From positions 1-47,217 of the forward strand of contig PFWU01000030.1 in the NCBI GenBank assembly GCA_002791295.1: a DNA stretch of 47,217 bases, read 5' to 3'. This DNA is from Candidatus Uhrbacteria bacterium CG_4_9_14_3_um_filter_50_9 (lineage in GTDB: Bacteria > Patescibacteriota > Patescibacteriia > UBA9934 > GWF2-40-263). A model generated the notes under the pieces. It ran no database searches. It was not told where the DNA came from and saw only the letters and a list, made by a program, of their open reading frames with translations. Positions 14,487-22,938 of the stretch are shown here, one piece after another (the stretch's first letter is position 1; the number at the start of each line of letters is the position of its first letter). Both the position numbers and the translations under genes were made by a program.

Positions 14487-16402
14487 GTACCCCTGAACAC
14501 CTGTCAGACCTCCTCTCAGACAAAAAAGTGGGAGGTTTTTGGAAAACGACAAGACTCCCAATAATCGTCGTTGTTGCGTTGACTATCTTTGCCGTGTCCG
14601 CCGCATATGTTTGGGCAGAGAGCTACAATGGTCGCATGCCCCCAAGGTCTTCTATCGGTGACATCACTCTTGGAGGAATGACGACAAGCGAAGCAGAACA
14701 ACGTATTCAAGAACGTGTCGACGCCATTCTTACCACAGGCATCACGGTTGTGATGAACAGCCAAGAAAAACAACTCCCTCTTGTCACACTTGTTTCAGGA
14801 GACCTAATTGAAGATGTCCATTTTTCCATCAATGAATTTGTGGATCAGCTCGCAAACACACGCCACCCAAACCCCATTCTCAACATTGGCTATCTCCTCA
14901 CAGAAATCATCGATCCAACACGCACAACTGTTTCTGTTGAACTACAGCGAGGTCAGCTCACCCAAAGTCTTCTCAATCTCTACCCAAACATACAAACCCT
15001 TTCTATCCCAACAACGTTCGATGTTACTTATTCAGAATCTGAGGAACGTTGGCTGGTTGAAGCAAAGGAAGGAGAACCTGGTATTGAGTTTCAACTAGAT
15101 CTTTTCTTTTCTGATCTTGAATCACAGCTCTCGCAGTTAAATGGAGGTTCTGTTGAGCTTGAGCTGCTGGATGTCTCCCCTTCTGTTTCGAAAGATGAAG
15201 CTCAGAAACAAGCCGAACAGGTAACTGCTGTGCTTGATCGCGCACCTTATGTTATTGCGTTCACGGAAGACGAGAAAACATGGGATCTCACAAGTGTGAG
15301 CTTGGCAACCATGCTGATCCCAACTCATACCGAAACAATCAGTCTCGATGCAGATTTATTCTTTCAGTGGTTTACAACAATCTCTGAGGAAGTAAACCAA
15401 GCCGCTGTCAACGCACGTCTTGAAGTTAAGGATGGACGGGTAACTGATTTTGTAGAAAGTGAAGAAGGGCGTGAGGTAGATGGAGAAACAACCTATCAAC
15501 GTGTTCTCGTCGCGATACTCTCAGGGAAAAATAAACCTATAAATCTCGCAATGGTTGTTGAAGAACCAATGGTAAAAACAGGTGATATCAACGATTTAGG
15601 AATTACGGAAATCCTAGGAACAGGAACTTCAAGTTACCGAGGAAGCCCTACCAATCGTCGACACAATATCCAAAATGGTGTTGATCTTCTCAATGGACTC
15701 CTGATTGCCCCAGGGGAAACATTCTCTCTTATTGAGGCGCTCAGACCCTTTACGTATGAAAACGGTTATCTTGCAGAGCTTGTCATCAAGGGCGACAAAA
15801 TCGAACCAGAGCTGGGTGGTGGGTTATGTCAGATTGGAACCACCACGTTCCGTGCAACCATGAACGCAGGATTGCCGGTCACAGAACGTCAAAACCATTC
15901 CCTCGTCGTTTCTTACTACAACGACCCAGCGAATGGAAATCCGGGAACAGATGCAACGATCTATGAACCCGCCCCCGACTACAAATTCACCAACGACACG
16001 GATCACTACATTCTCTTTCAAGCAGAAAACTTTACAGAGACGCAGGACCTACGCTTCACTTTTTGGGGAACATCTGATGGGCGTAAAGGCACCTACGAAC
16101 CTCCAGTCGTTACGCGCTGGATTCCTGTTGGAGCAACACAGTACATTGAAACAGAAAATCTGGAACCTGGAGTAGAACAATGTCAGGGAGCACATATCGG
16201 AGCCGATGCGTCCTTCACCTATACCGTCACACATGCTGATGGAACAATTGAAGAAACGGTCTATACATCTCACTATCGTCCACTCCCACAAATTTGTTTG
16301 ATTGGTGTTGATCCTGAAGTCACTGAAGAAGACGAGACCCTGCTGGACGAAAATCTGTCAGAAGAATCTATGGGGGAAGTAGATTCTACTGAAACGGAGT
16401 AG
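14483..16402 (+). CDS. VanW-family cell-envelope protein
   Basis: The 639-residue protein has an N-terminal membrane anchor (about 26-46, IIVVVALTIFAVSAAYVW). A long extracytoplasmic region follows with putative peptidoglycan-binding repeats (about 60-370). A VanW domain comes next, recognisable by GTGTSSYRGSP, LAPGETFS-like IAPGETFSL, and ELGGGLCQIGTTTF (about 440-455). The C-terminus is an acidic Glu/Ser/Thr-rich tail. VanW proteins are linked to glycopeptide resistance clusters and envelope maintenance, but the activity is unknown. It is the third gene of the regulator/hsp20 operon with a 4-bp overlap, consistent with an envelope-stress role. Confidence 0.88.
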   Translation: MSTPEHLSDLLSDKKVGGFWKTTRLPIIVVVALTIFAVSAAYVWAESYNGRMPPRSSIGDITLGGMTTSEAEQRIQERVDAILTTGITVVMNSQEKQLPLVTLVSGDLIEDVHFSINEFVDQLANTRHPNPILNIGYLLTEIIDPTRTTVSVELQRGQLTQSLLNLYPNIQTLSIPTTFDVTYSESEERWLVEAKEGEPGIEFQLDLFFSDLESQLSQLNGGSVELELLDVSPSVSKDEAQKQAEQVTAVLDRAPYVIAFTEDEKTWDLTSVSLATMLIPTHTETISLDADLFFQWFTTISEEVNQAAVNARLEVKDGRVTDFVESEEGREVDGETTYQRVLVAILSGKNKPINLAMVVEEPMVKTGDINDLGITEILGTGTSSYRGSPTNRRHNIQNGVDLLNGLLIAPGETFSLIEALRPFTYENGYLAELVIKGDKIEPELGGGLCQIGTTTFRATMNAGLPVTERQNHSLVVSYYNDPANGNPGTDATIYEPAPDYKFTNDTDHYILFQAENFTETQDLRFTFWGTSDGRKGTYEPPVVTRWIPVGATQYIETENLEPGVEQCQGAHIGADASFTYTVTHADGTIEETVYTSHYRPLPQICLIGVDPEVTEEDETLLDENLSEESMGEVDSTETE

Positions 16403-16461
16403 TCCTTATCCACAATGCTGCTTGCATGTTCGTTGCTCAGAGAAGTAAGATCGGGACGTGA

Positions 16462-16645
16462 ACAAAAAAGACCCGGCAGAGCCGGGTCCCGATCATTCCA
16501 TACAATGACCTGCAGGCAAGAAATTTCAGACGAGGAGAAATCGAGCCGGAGCCTGATGTATCCACGCTATGAAATCCCATGCTTGTCGTGCCTGCAGATC
16601 ACTGAGTGCAATGACAATGGAGAGCAAGAACGTGACTTAAGATAA
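16462..16645 (-). ncRNA. candidate 6S-like small RNA, about 184 nt
   Basis: A consensus minus-strand promoter predicts a start near 16645. An intrinsic terminator (GACCCGGC/GCCGGGTC plus T6, 16462-16488) ends it. The RNA folds into a long closed hairpin: AGTGATCTGCAGGCA pairs with TGCCTGCAGGTCATT (15 pairs including G-U), then comes an internal bubble, then GATTTCA with TGAAATTT, then a distal arm. The G-U pairs exist only in the minus-strand RNA. Length, closing stem and central bubble resemble 6S RNA, but I see no diagnostic sequence, so the class is uncertain. No ORF with an SD is present. Confidence 0.5.
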
Positions 16646-16651
16646 CACCCA

Positions 16652-16680
16652 AGTCTATACATCACGGTTAAATTTGTCAA
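16652..16680 (-). promoter_or_regulatory. promoter of the candidate 6S-like RNA
   Basis: On the minus strand, TTGACA (16675-16680), 17 bases, then TAGACT (16652-16657). Confidence 0.65.
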
Positions 16681-16707
16681 GGGTTAACACCAAGACTATG
16701 TTAACCC
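16681..16707. promoter_or_regulatory. inverted repeat next to the small-RNA promoter
   Basis: Perfect 9-bp arms GGGTTAACA/TGTTAACCC with a 9-bp spacer abut the -35 box of the small RNA. This is the usual size of a dimeric regulator site. Confidence 0.4.
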
Positions 16708-16713
16708 ATTTTG

Positions 16714-16735
16714 ACGGCCCCCGCAAGGGAGCCGT
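16714..16735 (+). terminator. GC-rich hairpin, possible terminator
   Basis: ACGGCCCCC/GGGAGCCGT with a GCAA loop, followed by ATTTGTTT on plus. It may end read-through from the vanW operon. Confidence 0.45.
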
Positions 16736-16782
16736 ATTTGTTTGCCATAACGACTCTATTTTTGTCAGTTTCTGATGAAAAT

Positions 16783-16820
16783 ATAGCTAAAAACAGGCTT
16801 GAGCGCCTGTTTTTAGCTAT
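16783..16820. terminator. bidirectional terminator downstream of clpP
   Basis: A 16-bp perfect stem (ATAGCTAAAAACAGGC and its complement) with a six-base loop; internal T runs serve as U-tracts on both strands. It lies about 85 bases downstream of clpP. Confidence 0.7.
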
Positions 16821-16905
16821 CAATTTTTTAGAATTTGGATGAAAATGAATCTTAAAGTATCAATTCATCCAGAGACCATCCAGTGTTTCTCCACTGACTT
16901 TTCCC

Positions 16906-17526
16906 CTATTTGATCACTTTATCGACCAAACCATACTTTACTGCCTCGGCCGCAGACATGAAATTATCACGTTCCGTATCTTGTTCTACCCTAGTTTTCT
17001 TCTGCCCTGTGTGCTTCGCCAAGATGTTATTGAGCTGGTCCTTAATCTGCAAAATACGTTCTGCATGAATTTTGATATCGGTTGCTTGCCCCTGTACCCC
17101 ACCGAGAACCTGATGAATCATCACCTCTGAGTTCGGAAGTGAGAAACGTTTTTTTGGTGCCCCAGAAGCCAAGAGCACAGCCCCCATTGAGGCTGCCATG
17201 CCAATACAGATCGTGGAAACATCTGGTTTCACATACTGCATGGCGTCATAAATCGCGAGACCAGAAGTGACGGACCCACCTGGCGAGTTGATATAAAGCT
17301 TGATGTCAGCCTTCTTATCCTGACTCTCTAAAAAAAGCATCTGAGCGATAATCAAGTTGGCCACAGTGTCATCAATCGCTGTCCCAAGAAAAATAATCCG
17401 ATCTTTCAGGAGACGTGAATAGATGTCATAGGCCCGCTCCCCCATGTGTGTCTTTTCAATAACGGTCGGGATGAGGATTTGATCCACCACTGGTGTCTCG
17501 TTCGAACTGAGTGAGTATGTATTCAT
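16906..17526 (-). CDS. clpP: ATP-dependent Clp protease proteolytic subunit
   Basis: The 206-residue protein is full length for ClpP and keeps the serine-protease triad: Ser113 in GMAASMGA, His138 in EVMIHQ and Asp187 in ERDNFM. The oligomeric chamber partners with a Clp ATPase, which is not encoded here. There is no SD before ATG 17526; an AT-rich TGTAAT/CAATAT stretch lies immediately upstream, so the message is probably near-leaderless. It is the downstream neighbour of nrnA on the same strand, 29 bases apart. Confidence 0.96.
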   Translation of the reverse strand: MNTYSLSSNETPVVDQILIPTVIEKTHMGERAYDIYSRLLKDRIIFLGTAIDDTVANLIIAQMLFLESQDKKADIKLYINSPGGSVTSGLAIYDAMQYVKPDVSTICIGMAASMGAVLLASGAPKKRFSLPNSEVMIHQVLGGVQGQATDIKIHAERILQIKDQLNNILAKHTGQKKTRVEQDTERDNFMSAAEAVKYGLVDKVIK

Positions 17527-17555
17527 AAATATTGCATTACAACGCCCCTACTGTA

Positions 17556-18527
17556 CTACGATCGTACGACCTTTTCCACCTTCCACCTTCCTTCTCGCTC
17601 AATCAAGTGCGCATTCTCGAGGGTAAACCCAGCCGCACGCTTATGCCCCCCTCCACCGAATGCGCGTGCGATCTCAGAAACATCTCGATCGAGCGAACGC
17701 ATGCTGACCTTCACTCCCCCATCAGTGGTCTCACGCAAAACAAACAGTGTTCCTGTGTCTGTCACAAGATTCAAAAAGTTCGAGAGTCCATCAATCTCAT
17801 CATCCGTCACTTGATTCTCCTCAATATCTTTTCGTGTCAAACACGTTGAGATGTAGCCAAACTCTGGATGCTGAAACAAGCGTTCAAGTGCCACCCCCCA
17901 GACACGCAATGCTGAAATGGAACGATTTTGAAACATGGCGCGGATCACATCTTGTACGCGCGCCCCACGCATCACAAGACTTGATGCGGTATCAAGCGCT
18001 CGCTCATTCGTGGCTGCATTTGAAAATGCTGTTGTATCAAAGCAGAGTCCTGTCAGCAGGCAGGTTGCTGCGTCTTTACTTGGGACAATTTGATTGTGTT
18101 CAAAAAATCGATGAACTACTTCTGCGGTCGCTGGTGCATCAACAAGCACCTGATTCACGTGGCCATACCGTGTGTTTGTTGTGTGGTGATCGATATTCAC
18201 AACTGTTGGTTCACCTGGAATAAGCTCAAGAAGCGACTGAACAAATGTCTCATCAGAGCAATCAAACACCACAAGAAGGTCAATGGACGCATCGTGAAAC
18301 ACCGATCGATCTGTCGTGCACAAACTGATGTTTGGTAACGATTGATATTTCTCAGGAACGGGCTCTGCGACAAAGACAGGAACACGCTTCCCTAACCCAA
18401 TGAAAAAATCAGCGATCGCAAGCGAAGCCCCAAGACTATCTCCGTCAATACGCTCATCAGAAACAAGTACCGGGTTTGTCGCACTTAGGAGAAGATCGTA
18501 AATTTGTTTGTGGATATAAGATTCCAT
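17556..18527 (-). CDS. nrnA: DHH/DHHA1 phosphoesterase (NrnA-type)
   Basis: The protein (323 aa from ATG 18527) contains the DHH-family motifs in order: DGDSLGAS, FDCSD and NIDHHTTN in the N-terminal catalytic domain, and GGGGHKRAAGF in the DHHA1 domain that binds the substrate end. NrnA-type enzymes degrade short oligoribonucleotides and dephosphorylate pAp; some relatives cleave cyclic dinucleotides. A promoter with -10 at 18537-18542 leaves only a few bases before the ATG, so translation is leaderless. A TTG at 18533 is less likely as the start. Confidence 0.9.
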   Translation of the reverse strand: MESYIHKQIYDLLLSATNPVLVSDERIDGDSLGASLAIADFFIGLGKRVPVFVAEPVPEKYQSLPNISLCTTDRSVFHDASIDLLVVFDCSDETFVQSLLELIPGEPTVVNIDHHTTNTRYGHVNQVLVDAPATAEVVHRFFEHNQIVPSKDAATCLLTGLCFDTTAFSNAATNERALDTASSLVMRGARVQDVIRAMFQNRSISALRVWGVALERLFQHPEFGYISTCLTRKDIEENQVTDDEIDGLSNFLNLVTDTGTLFVLRETTDGGVKVSMRSLDRDVSEIARAFGGGGHKRAAGFTLENAHLIEREGRWKVEKVVRS

Positions 18528-18536
18528 AAGCAAATT

Positions 18537-18565
18537 AACCTACCGCACCCAAAACGGCGCGTCAA
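18537..18565 (-). promoter_or_regulatory. near-leaderless promoter of nrnA
   Basis: On the minus strand, TTGACG (18560-18565), 17 bases, TAGGTT (18537-18542); the ATG is at 18527, about the transcription start. Confidence 0.6.
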
Positions 18566-18581
18566 CCATATCATGTCGCTT

Positions 18582-18611
18582 GCGAGCATTATCGCATGCT
18601 ATAATGCTCGC
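18582..18611 (+). promoter_or_regulatory. smc promoter within an 11-bp inverted repeat
   Basis: GCGAGCATTAT and ATAATGCTCGC are perfect inverted repeats separated by eight bases. An extended -10 (TGC-TATAAT, TATAAT at 18600-18605) overlaps the right arm. This could be an operator controlling smc and divergent nrnA. Confidence 0.5.
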
Positions 18612-18628
18612 ACCTGTAAATTAAGGAT

Positions 18629-20893
18629 ATGCACCTGACGAAACTCGAACTCCAAGGATTCAAGACCTTCGCAAAAAAGACACAACTTTCCTTCCTTGCA
18701 CCAAGAGAGGATCGAAAACCCATCACCACCGTGGTGGGTCCAAACGGTTCAGGAAAATCCAACCTCGCTGATGCGATCCGATGGGTCCTTGGCGAGCAGA
18801 GTTTGAAACTCCTTCGAGGAAAGAAATCGGAGGATATTATTTTTTCTGGATCTGAGGGACGTGGACGGGCTGGATTCGCAGAAGTCAGTCTCACATTCAA
18901 TAACGAAGATGGGGCCATGCCCATCGACTACAGTCAGGTTGTCATCACCCGACGTTTATTTCGTGATGGAAATTCAGAGTATCTCCTAAATGACTCAAAG
19001 GTTCGTCTCAATGACATTCAACTTCTCCTTGCACAAGCAAACGTTGGTCAGCGGTCCTACTCGGTCATTGGACAAGGCATGATTGATCATATACTTGTCT
19101 CAACCCCAGAGGAACGCAAAGCCTTTTTTGATGACGCAACGGGAGTCAAACAATTTCAGATCAAACGCCATGAGGCCATGTTGAAGCTTAAACGCACGCA
19201 TGAAAATTTAGCGGATGTCGAAATGCTTCTCACAGAAATCGAGCCACGCCTGCGTTCGCTCAAACGACAAGCCAGTCGACTGGAAAAACGTGGAGAGGTT
19301 GAAGCACAGCTGCACACACTTGAAGAACAGTACTATGGAGCTCAGTGGTGGACCCTTGTTGACCAGCTTGAAGAAGTCCGCCAAAGGTTCAGCACAGCTG
19401 AATCAGAAATCCACACAGAACGTGCTGAGCTGAAAGCCCTTGAGCAAGAGGCTGAAAAAATCGAACGGACAGACACTCAAGAAGATACAGGGCTTCAAAC
19501 ACTACAACAGCAATACCGAACGCTTCAGCGCGAACGGAACACTCTGCGTGATGAACAATTCAAAACGGAAAAAGAAATCGAACTTACCAAAGTACGTGCA
19601 CAATCGAACTGGGCACCGCTTCCACTGATTAAAATTCTTGACGAGGTCAAAGCCCTCACGACCGGACTTAAAGGATTGCGAACGATTCAAGCCCTTCCAG
19701 AAATTCTAAAAGCCATTGACGCACTCCTCCATCGTTCACAAGACCTCTCAAAACGTCTAGAGCGACCAAATCCACAGGATATTAAACCCGATCCAAAGCT
19801 CACCAAGACACTCAAAGATCTGAAGGAGAAGGAAACACACCTGGTGGATCAACTCAAACAACTGGAGCAAGAAATCGACTCCTACGCCACCAAAGAAAAA
19901 ACCGTGCGCACAGAACTGATTGAATCGCAGCGCACCCTGCGTGAGAAACAGACACAAATTCACCTCCTCGAAAACCGCCGCAATACCCTTCAGATTGATC
20001 TCGCTCGCTATGAGGAACGTCAGCAAAACCTCATTCGTGAAATGGATGAGTTTATGAAGGATCGGGCGGTGAATGTCCGAACCGAACGTGGAACAACTGA
20101 GACGATAGGCCAAGAGGCCTATGCGGAAATTCAGCGCCTGCGCTACAAACTTGAACTCATTGGTGGAATCGATCCTGAAATCATCCAGGAATATGAAGAA
20201 ATTCGTGAACGCTATGAATTTCTTGATGTACAAGTGAAGGACCTACATGGAGCCCTGCGTTCAACCGAAAAAGTTATCAAAGAACTCGACGAACAAATCT
20301 CTAAACAATCCAAAAAGGCGTTTTCGAAAATCAACAAAGAATTCCAGCGGTACTTTAAACTCCTCTTTGGCGGCGGATCTTGTGCACTTGTAAACGTGAC
20401 ACGTGAAGAGATTGACGAAGACGAGCAGGAAGGCGTGACCCCTGAACGAGCATTTGCTGACACGGGTGAAGCTGAGCGTGAAAAAGAAGATCGGATTGAA
20501 GAGGAGCTCGAGAAGCACCAAAGTCCAATCATCGGTGTCGACATCCAAGCCACTCCGCCAGGGAAACGTATGAAGGCCCTCAACCTGCTCTCAGGTGGCG
20601 AGCGTGCCCTCACGTCGATTGCGCTCGTGAGTGCCATCATGGCCGTGAACCCCGCACCGTTTGTGGTCCTCGATGAGGTGGATGCAGCGCTTGATGAGTC
20701 GAACACCACACGGTTTGCAAATATCCTCGAAGAACTCTCCGCAAATAGCCAATTCATCATCATCACCCATAACCGTGCGACCATGGAAAAGGCCGACCTC
20801 CTCTATGGAGTCACTATGAGCGACGACGGTGTCTCAAACCTCCTGAGCGTGCACCTGGAAGACGTGGCCCAAGGCAACACAGCCAGACGATAA
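18629..20893 (+). CDS. smc: short SMC-family ATPase
   Basis: The protein has the full SMC ATPase head: Walker A GPNGSGKSN near residue 38, the ABC signature LSGGERALT near residue 668, and Walker B FVVLDEVDAALDE near residue 695. Length is only 754 residues against roughly 1,150-1,200 for typical bacterial SMC. Coiled coils occupy about 170-320 and 390-570, and the segment between them is a short helical connector with no recognisable hinge domain and no Rad50-type CxxC hook. It probably acts in chromosome organisation or repair, with altered dimerisation. SD-like AAGGAT precedes the ATG. Confidence 0.88.
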   Translation: MHLTKLELQGFKTFAKKTQLSFLAPREDRKPITTVVGPNGSGKSNLADAIRWVLGEQSLKLLRGKKSEDIIFSGSEGRGRAGFAEVSLTFNNEDGAMPIDYSQVVITRRLFRDGNSEYLLNDSKVRLNDIQLLLAQANVGQRSYSVIGQGMIDHILVSTPEERKAFFDDATGVKQFQIKRHEAMLKLKRTHENLADVEMLLTEIEPRLRSLKRQASRLEKRGEVEAQLHTLEEQYYGAQWWTLVDQLEEVRQRFSTAESEIHTERAELKALEQEAEKIERTDTQEDTGLQTLQQQYRTLQRERNTLRDEQFKTEKEIELTKVRAQSNWAPLPLIKILDEVKALTTGLKGLRTIQALPEILKAIDALLHRSQDLSKRLERPNPQDIKPDPKLTKTLKDLKEKETHLVDQLKQLEQEIDSYATKEKTVRTELIESQRTLREKQTQIHLLENRRNTLQIDLARYEERQQNLIREMDEFMKDRAVNVRTERGTTETIGQEAYAEIQRLRYKLELIGGIDPEIIQEYEEIRERYEFLDVQVKDLHGALRSTEKVIKELDEQISKQSKKAFSKINKEFQRYFKLLFGGGSCALVNVTREEIDEDEQEGVTPERAFADTGEAEREKEDRIEEELEKHQSPIIGVDIQATPPGKRMKALNLLSGGERALTSIALVSAIMAVNPAPFVVLDEVDAALDESNTTRFANILEELSANSQFIIITHNRATMEKADLLYGVTMSDDGVSNLLSVHLEDVAQGNTARR

Positions 20894-20924
20894 ACCAAAA
20901 AATCCCATATGGGATTTTTTGGTT
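20893..20924. terminator. bidirectional terminator between smc and the GC-rich array
   Basis: A 32-bp perfect palindrome (AACCAAAAAATCCCAT and its complement) provides U-tracts for both convergent units. Confidence 0.8.
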
Positions 20925-20950
20925 AAATCGAAAAGAGAGCCAGTTGGCTC

Positions 20951-21388
20951 TCAGTTGTCGTTGATCCGCGTGAGAATCAAGTCATTGCGTCGGTTGTACG
21001 CCCATGTGTGGGCCTCTTCGTAGGAGTCGAAGGCTTTGAAGCAGACGTGCTCCGGACAGACCTCATCGTCACCGATAGAGGTGACCCCATCCTGGGCATC
21101 TCGCCGCCAGAAGATGGAGTCCTGATCCATCCACACGTACTTGACGACGATGTCGTGATCTTCGTACTTGGTGATCTCCCAGACGGAGACGTGGTCGACG
21201 TCGAAGACCTGGCCGATGAAGACGCTATCGCGATCAATCCAAAGCGTGTGCTTGACCCGCTCGACGAGAAGGATGATCTTCTCGAAAGGCTGGGTCAGGA
21301 ACCAGAACCACAGACATCCCACCAAGCAACCCGTCAGGACGCCTAGCAGATACCTGACTGAGACAGGCCTCTTTTCTTCTGAACTCAT
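20951..21388 (-). CDS. membrane-anchored hypothetical protein, 145 aa
   Basis: One N-terminal transmembrane helix (about residues 13-32, YLLGVLTGCLVGCLWFWFL) is followed by a soluble beta-rich domain with many Asp and Trp residues and two Cys (CPEHVC). No family is recognised. I chose ATG 21388 because GGAG lies five bases upstream; an in-frame GTG at 21394 overlaps that SD. The sequence GGAGTGAGCATG at the start is shared with the 147-aa gene at 22214-22657. It has its own promoter and is the last gene of the array before smc. Confidence 0.65.
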   Translation of the reverse strand: MSSEEKRPVSVRYLLGVLTGCLVGCLWFWFLTQPFEKIILLVERVKHTLWIDRDSVFIGQVFDVDHVSVWEITKYEDHDIVVKYVWMDQDSIFWRRDAQDGVTSIGDDEVCPEHVCFKAFDSYEEAHTWAYNRRNDLILTRINDN

Positions 21389-21502
21389 GCTCACTCCAGT
21401 GGGTGACGGGTACGCTGGCCTCCCGCCAGATGGCTTCCTTTCAGATGCTCCTGCATGCGACCATTCGCAAACAGAAAACTAAACGGAAATAAAGAAGCAC
21501 CG

Positions 21503-21531
21503 ATCATACCATAATCGAATGATTCTGACAA
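21503..21531 (-). promoter_or_regulatory. promoter of the 145-aa membrane protein gene
   Basis: On the minus strand, TTGTCA (21526-21531), 17 bases, TATGAT (21503-21508). The leader contains a CTGGC/GCCAG hairpin. Confidence 0.7.
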
Positions 21532-21540
21532 GATCGGTGT

Positions 21541-21570
21541 GGCGGTCCTGGATCGTTTTCCAGGACCGCC
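21541..21570 (-). terminator. hairpin after the 111-aa gene
   Basis: Perfect 11-bp stem GGCGGTCCTGG/CCAGGACCGCC ten bases after the stop codon; no U-tract, so termination is uncertain. Confidence 0.5.
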
Positions 21571-21578
21571 CGCTGGGG

Positions 21579-21914
21579 TCAGCTCACGATGGCGACGTAG
21601 TAGATGTCCCCGCCGGTGGGATTGTTGTCCCAGAAGACGGCGTGCATGTCCGTGCGCACGACCTTCCAGGTTTCATCTGCGAACGCCGTCGCCTCGACCC
21701 CGACGGTGGGGCTGAGGCGCACGCGAACTGCGCCTTCGAAAAAGGATGCCTCGCAGCAGCCGTTATCGAAGCTCAGGTTTCCTTCCTGGCTCCCCTGCTG
21801 CCACTCTCCAGGATCTCCACTCAGGTAGTCCGTCTTCGAGTGGCTCACTCGAAGACGGATGTTCCCACTCGGGAGGGCCTCCTGCTGCTTCCTCACCCAT
21901 TCGAGGATGTCCAT
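21579..21914 (-). CDS. hypothetical array protein, 111 aa
   Basis: A soluble, beta-rich small protein with the motifs NIRLRVSHSKTDYL and GAVRVRLSPTVGVEA and a CC pair in the middle. No family is recognised. It is GC-rich and in the same orientation as the rest of the array. A weak SD (AAGG) lies before ATG 21914. Its leader carries a CACCAACCT/AGGTTGGTG hairpin, and repeat copy A lies upstream between it and the 147-aa gene. Confidence 0.6.
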   Translation of the reverse strand: MDILEWVRKQQEALPSGNIRLRVSHSKTDYLSGDPGEWQQGSQEGNLSFDNGCCEASFFEGAVRVRLSPTVGVEATAFADETWKVVRTDMHAVFWDNNPTGGDIYYVAIVS

Positions 21915-22002
21915 CGTGAACCTTGTTGGTGGGAAAATCCACCGGGTGCTATCTGCCTTTACTCTGATCCAAGAGAGAATCTCAAGGAAGGTTCAGCAGT
22001 CG

Positions 22003-22041
22003 CACCAACCTATTCGCAAATAACTCACGAGCAGGTTGGTG
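22003..22041 (-). other. leader stem-loop of the 111-aa gene
   Basis: Nine-base-pair perfect arms CACCAACCT/AGGTTGGTG around a 21-nt loop, between repeat copy A and the coding region. Confidence 0.5.
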
Positions 22042-22065
22042 TGACCAATGGTGGAGAGAAGTTTT

Positions 22066-22162
22066 CCTCAACTGACGCGCTGAACGATAGTTCAGCGATT
22101 CGGTTGAGGTCTCAAGTGATACACACACTTGAGCCGTACCCACCAGGCCGATTCCTGGTGGG
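22066..22162 (-). repeat. three-stem-loop intercistronic repeat, copy A
   Basis: Read as minus-strand RNA it has three hairpins. The first has a 9-bp stem (22139-22147 with 22154-22162), identical in sequence and loop to copies B, C and D. The second is CTCAAGTG/CACTTGAG. The third has an outer stem CCTCAAC/GTTGAGG (22066-22072 with 22103-22109) enclosing CGCTGAAC/GTTCAGCG. It lies just downstream of the 147-aa gene; an extra 12-bp hairpin (22168-22197) separates it from that stop codon. Confidence 0.85.
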
Positions 22163-22213
22163 GGTGAGGTGGTTCGAACGCGTCTGTTCGAACCACCACG
22201 TTGGGGCAGCTTT

Positions 22214-22657
22214 CTAGCGCACCAACTCGAGAGGCCGGCACATCTCGGGATCCTTGGGACTCCCGAGAAACTCGACGATCTGTTCCATGGCGTTGGGACC
22301 CACGAAGATGCGGATCTCTCGCATCAGACGACCAGTGGTTCTGGTCGTCTGCCCGATCGGGACCTGCGTCCGCGATTCGGCATGGATGACTTCGAAGGTG
22401 TCGCTGCCGACCATCACGTCGGTGGCGGGCAACATGCCCTCCTCCGGGATGTGCACCTCCACACCGAAGCGGAAGGAATGGATCAAGCCGGAGTAGATCG
22501 TCTCGATGCCGCTCGCCACGTGGGTCGATTTGCGCACAACGTAGCTGACGTCCGTGCTCAACCCCTCATACTCGAGGTCGACAACGAGGATCAGCCCATC
22601 GTTCGCCTCCTCGACATTGTACTTCGGGTGCAGCCTAGCAACATGCTTCTGGTCCAT
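22214..22657 (-). CDS. hypothetical array protein, 147 aa
   Basis: A soluble protein of mixed alpha/beta character (GLILVVDLEYEGLSTDVSYV, RFGVEVHIPEEG, EIRIFVGPNAMEQIVEFL). No known family. The start at ATG 22657 is supported by SD GAGGAG; an upstream in-frame GTG at 22663 overlaps it. The translation-initiation region GGAGTGAGCATG is shared with the gene at 20951-21388. It is flanked downstream by repeat copy A and upstream by a GCTCAGA/TCTGAGC hairpin and variant repeat E. Confidence 0.6.
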   Translation of the reverse strand: MDQKHVARLHPKYNVEEANDGLILVVDLEYEGLSTDVSYVVRKSTHVASGIETIYSGLIHSFRFGVEVHIPEEGMLPATDVMVGSDTFEVIHAESRTQVPIGQTTRTTGRLMREIRIFVGPNAMEQIVEFLGSPKDPEMCRPLELVR

Positions 22658-22752
22658 GCTCACTCCTCTGGGGTTATGCTGCCTCGTTGAGACAGCTTCT
22701 TGTTCAGCTCAGAACTGGTCGATCAAATCTCTGAGCCAGTCAAATATTTTTC

Positions 22753-22918
22753 CTCCTCAACACAGTACTCGACGTGCCACGTGATCCAAGATGGTTGGAC
22801 GCTGCGTGGATAATTCGAGAGCTGTGTTGAGGAGCCCCGTAAAACAAGTCTCCTTTGAGTACTCGTGACGGGGCAGGCTGTGCGAACGAGACTCCTCGTT
22901 GGGGTGTCTCGTTCGCAC
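22753..22918 (-). repeat. divergent three-stem-loop element E
   Basis: Same order of hairpins as copies A-D but different stem sequences: GTGCGAACGAGAC/GTCTCGTTCGCAC (13 bp, 22880-22918), CCCCGT/ACGGGG (22835-22873), and CTCCTCAACACAG/CTGTGTTGAGGAG (13 bp, 22753-22834). The third stem retains the CCTCAAC/GTTGAGG core. It follows the 120-aa gene. Confidence 0.7.
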
Positions 22919-22938
22919 GGCTAGCTGTGGAGGTCGGA

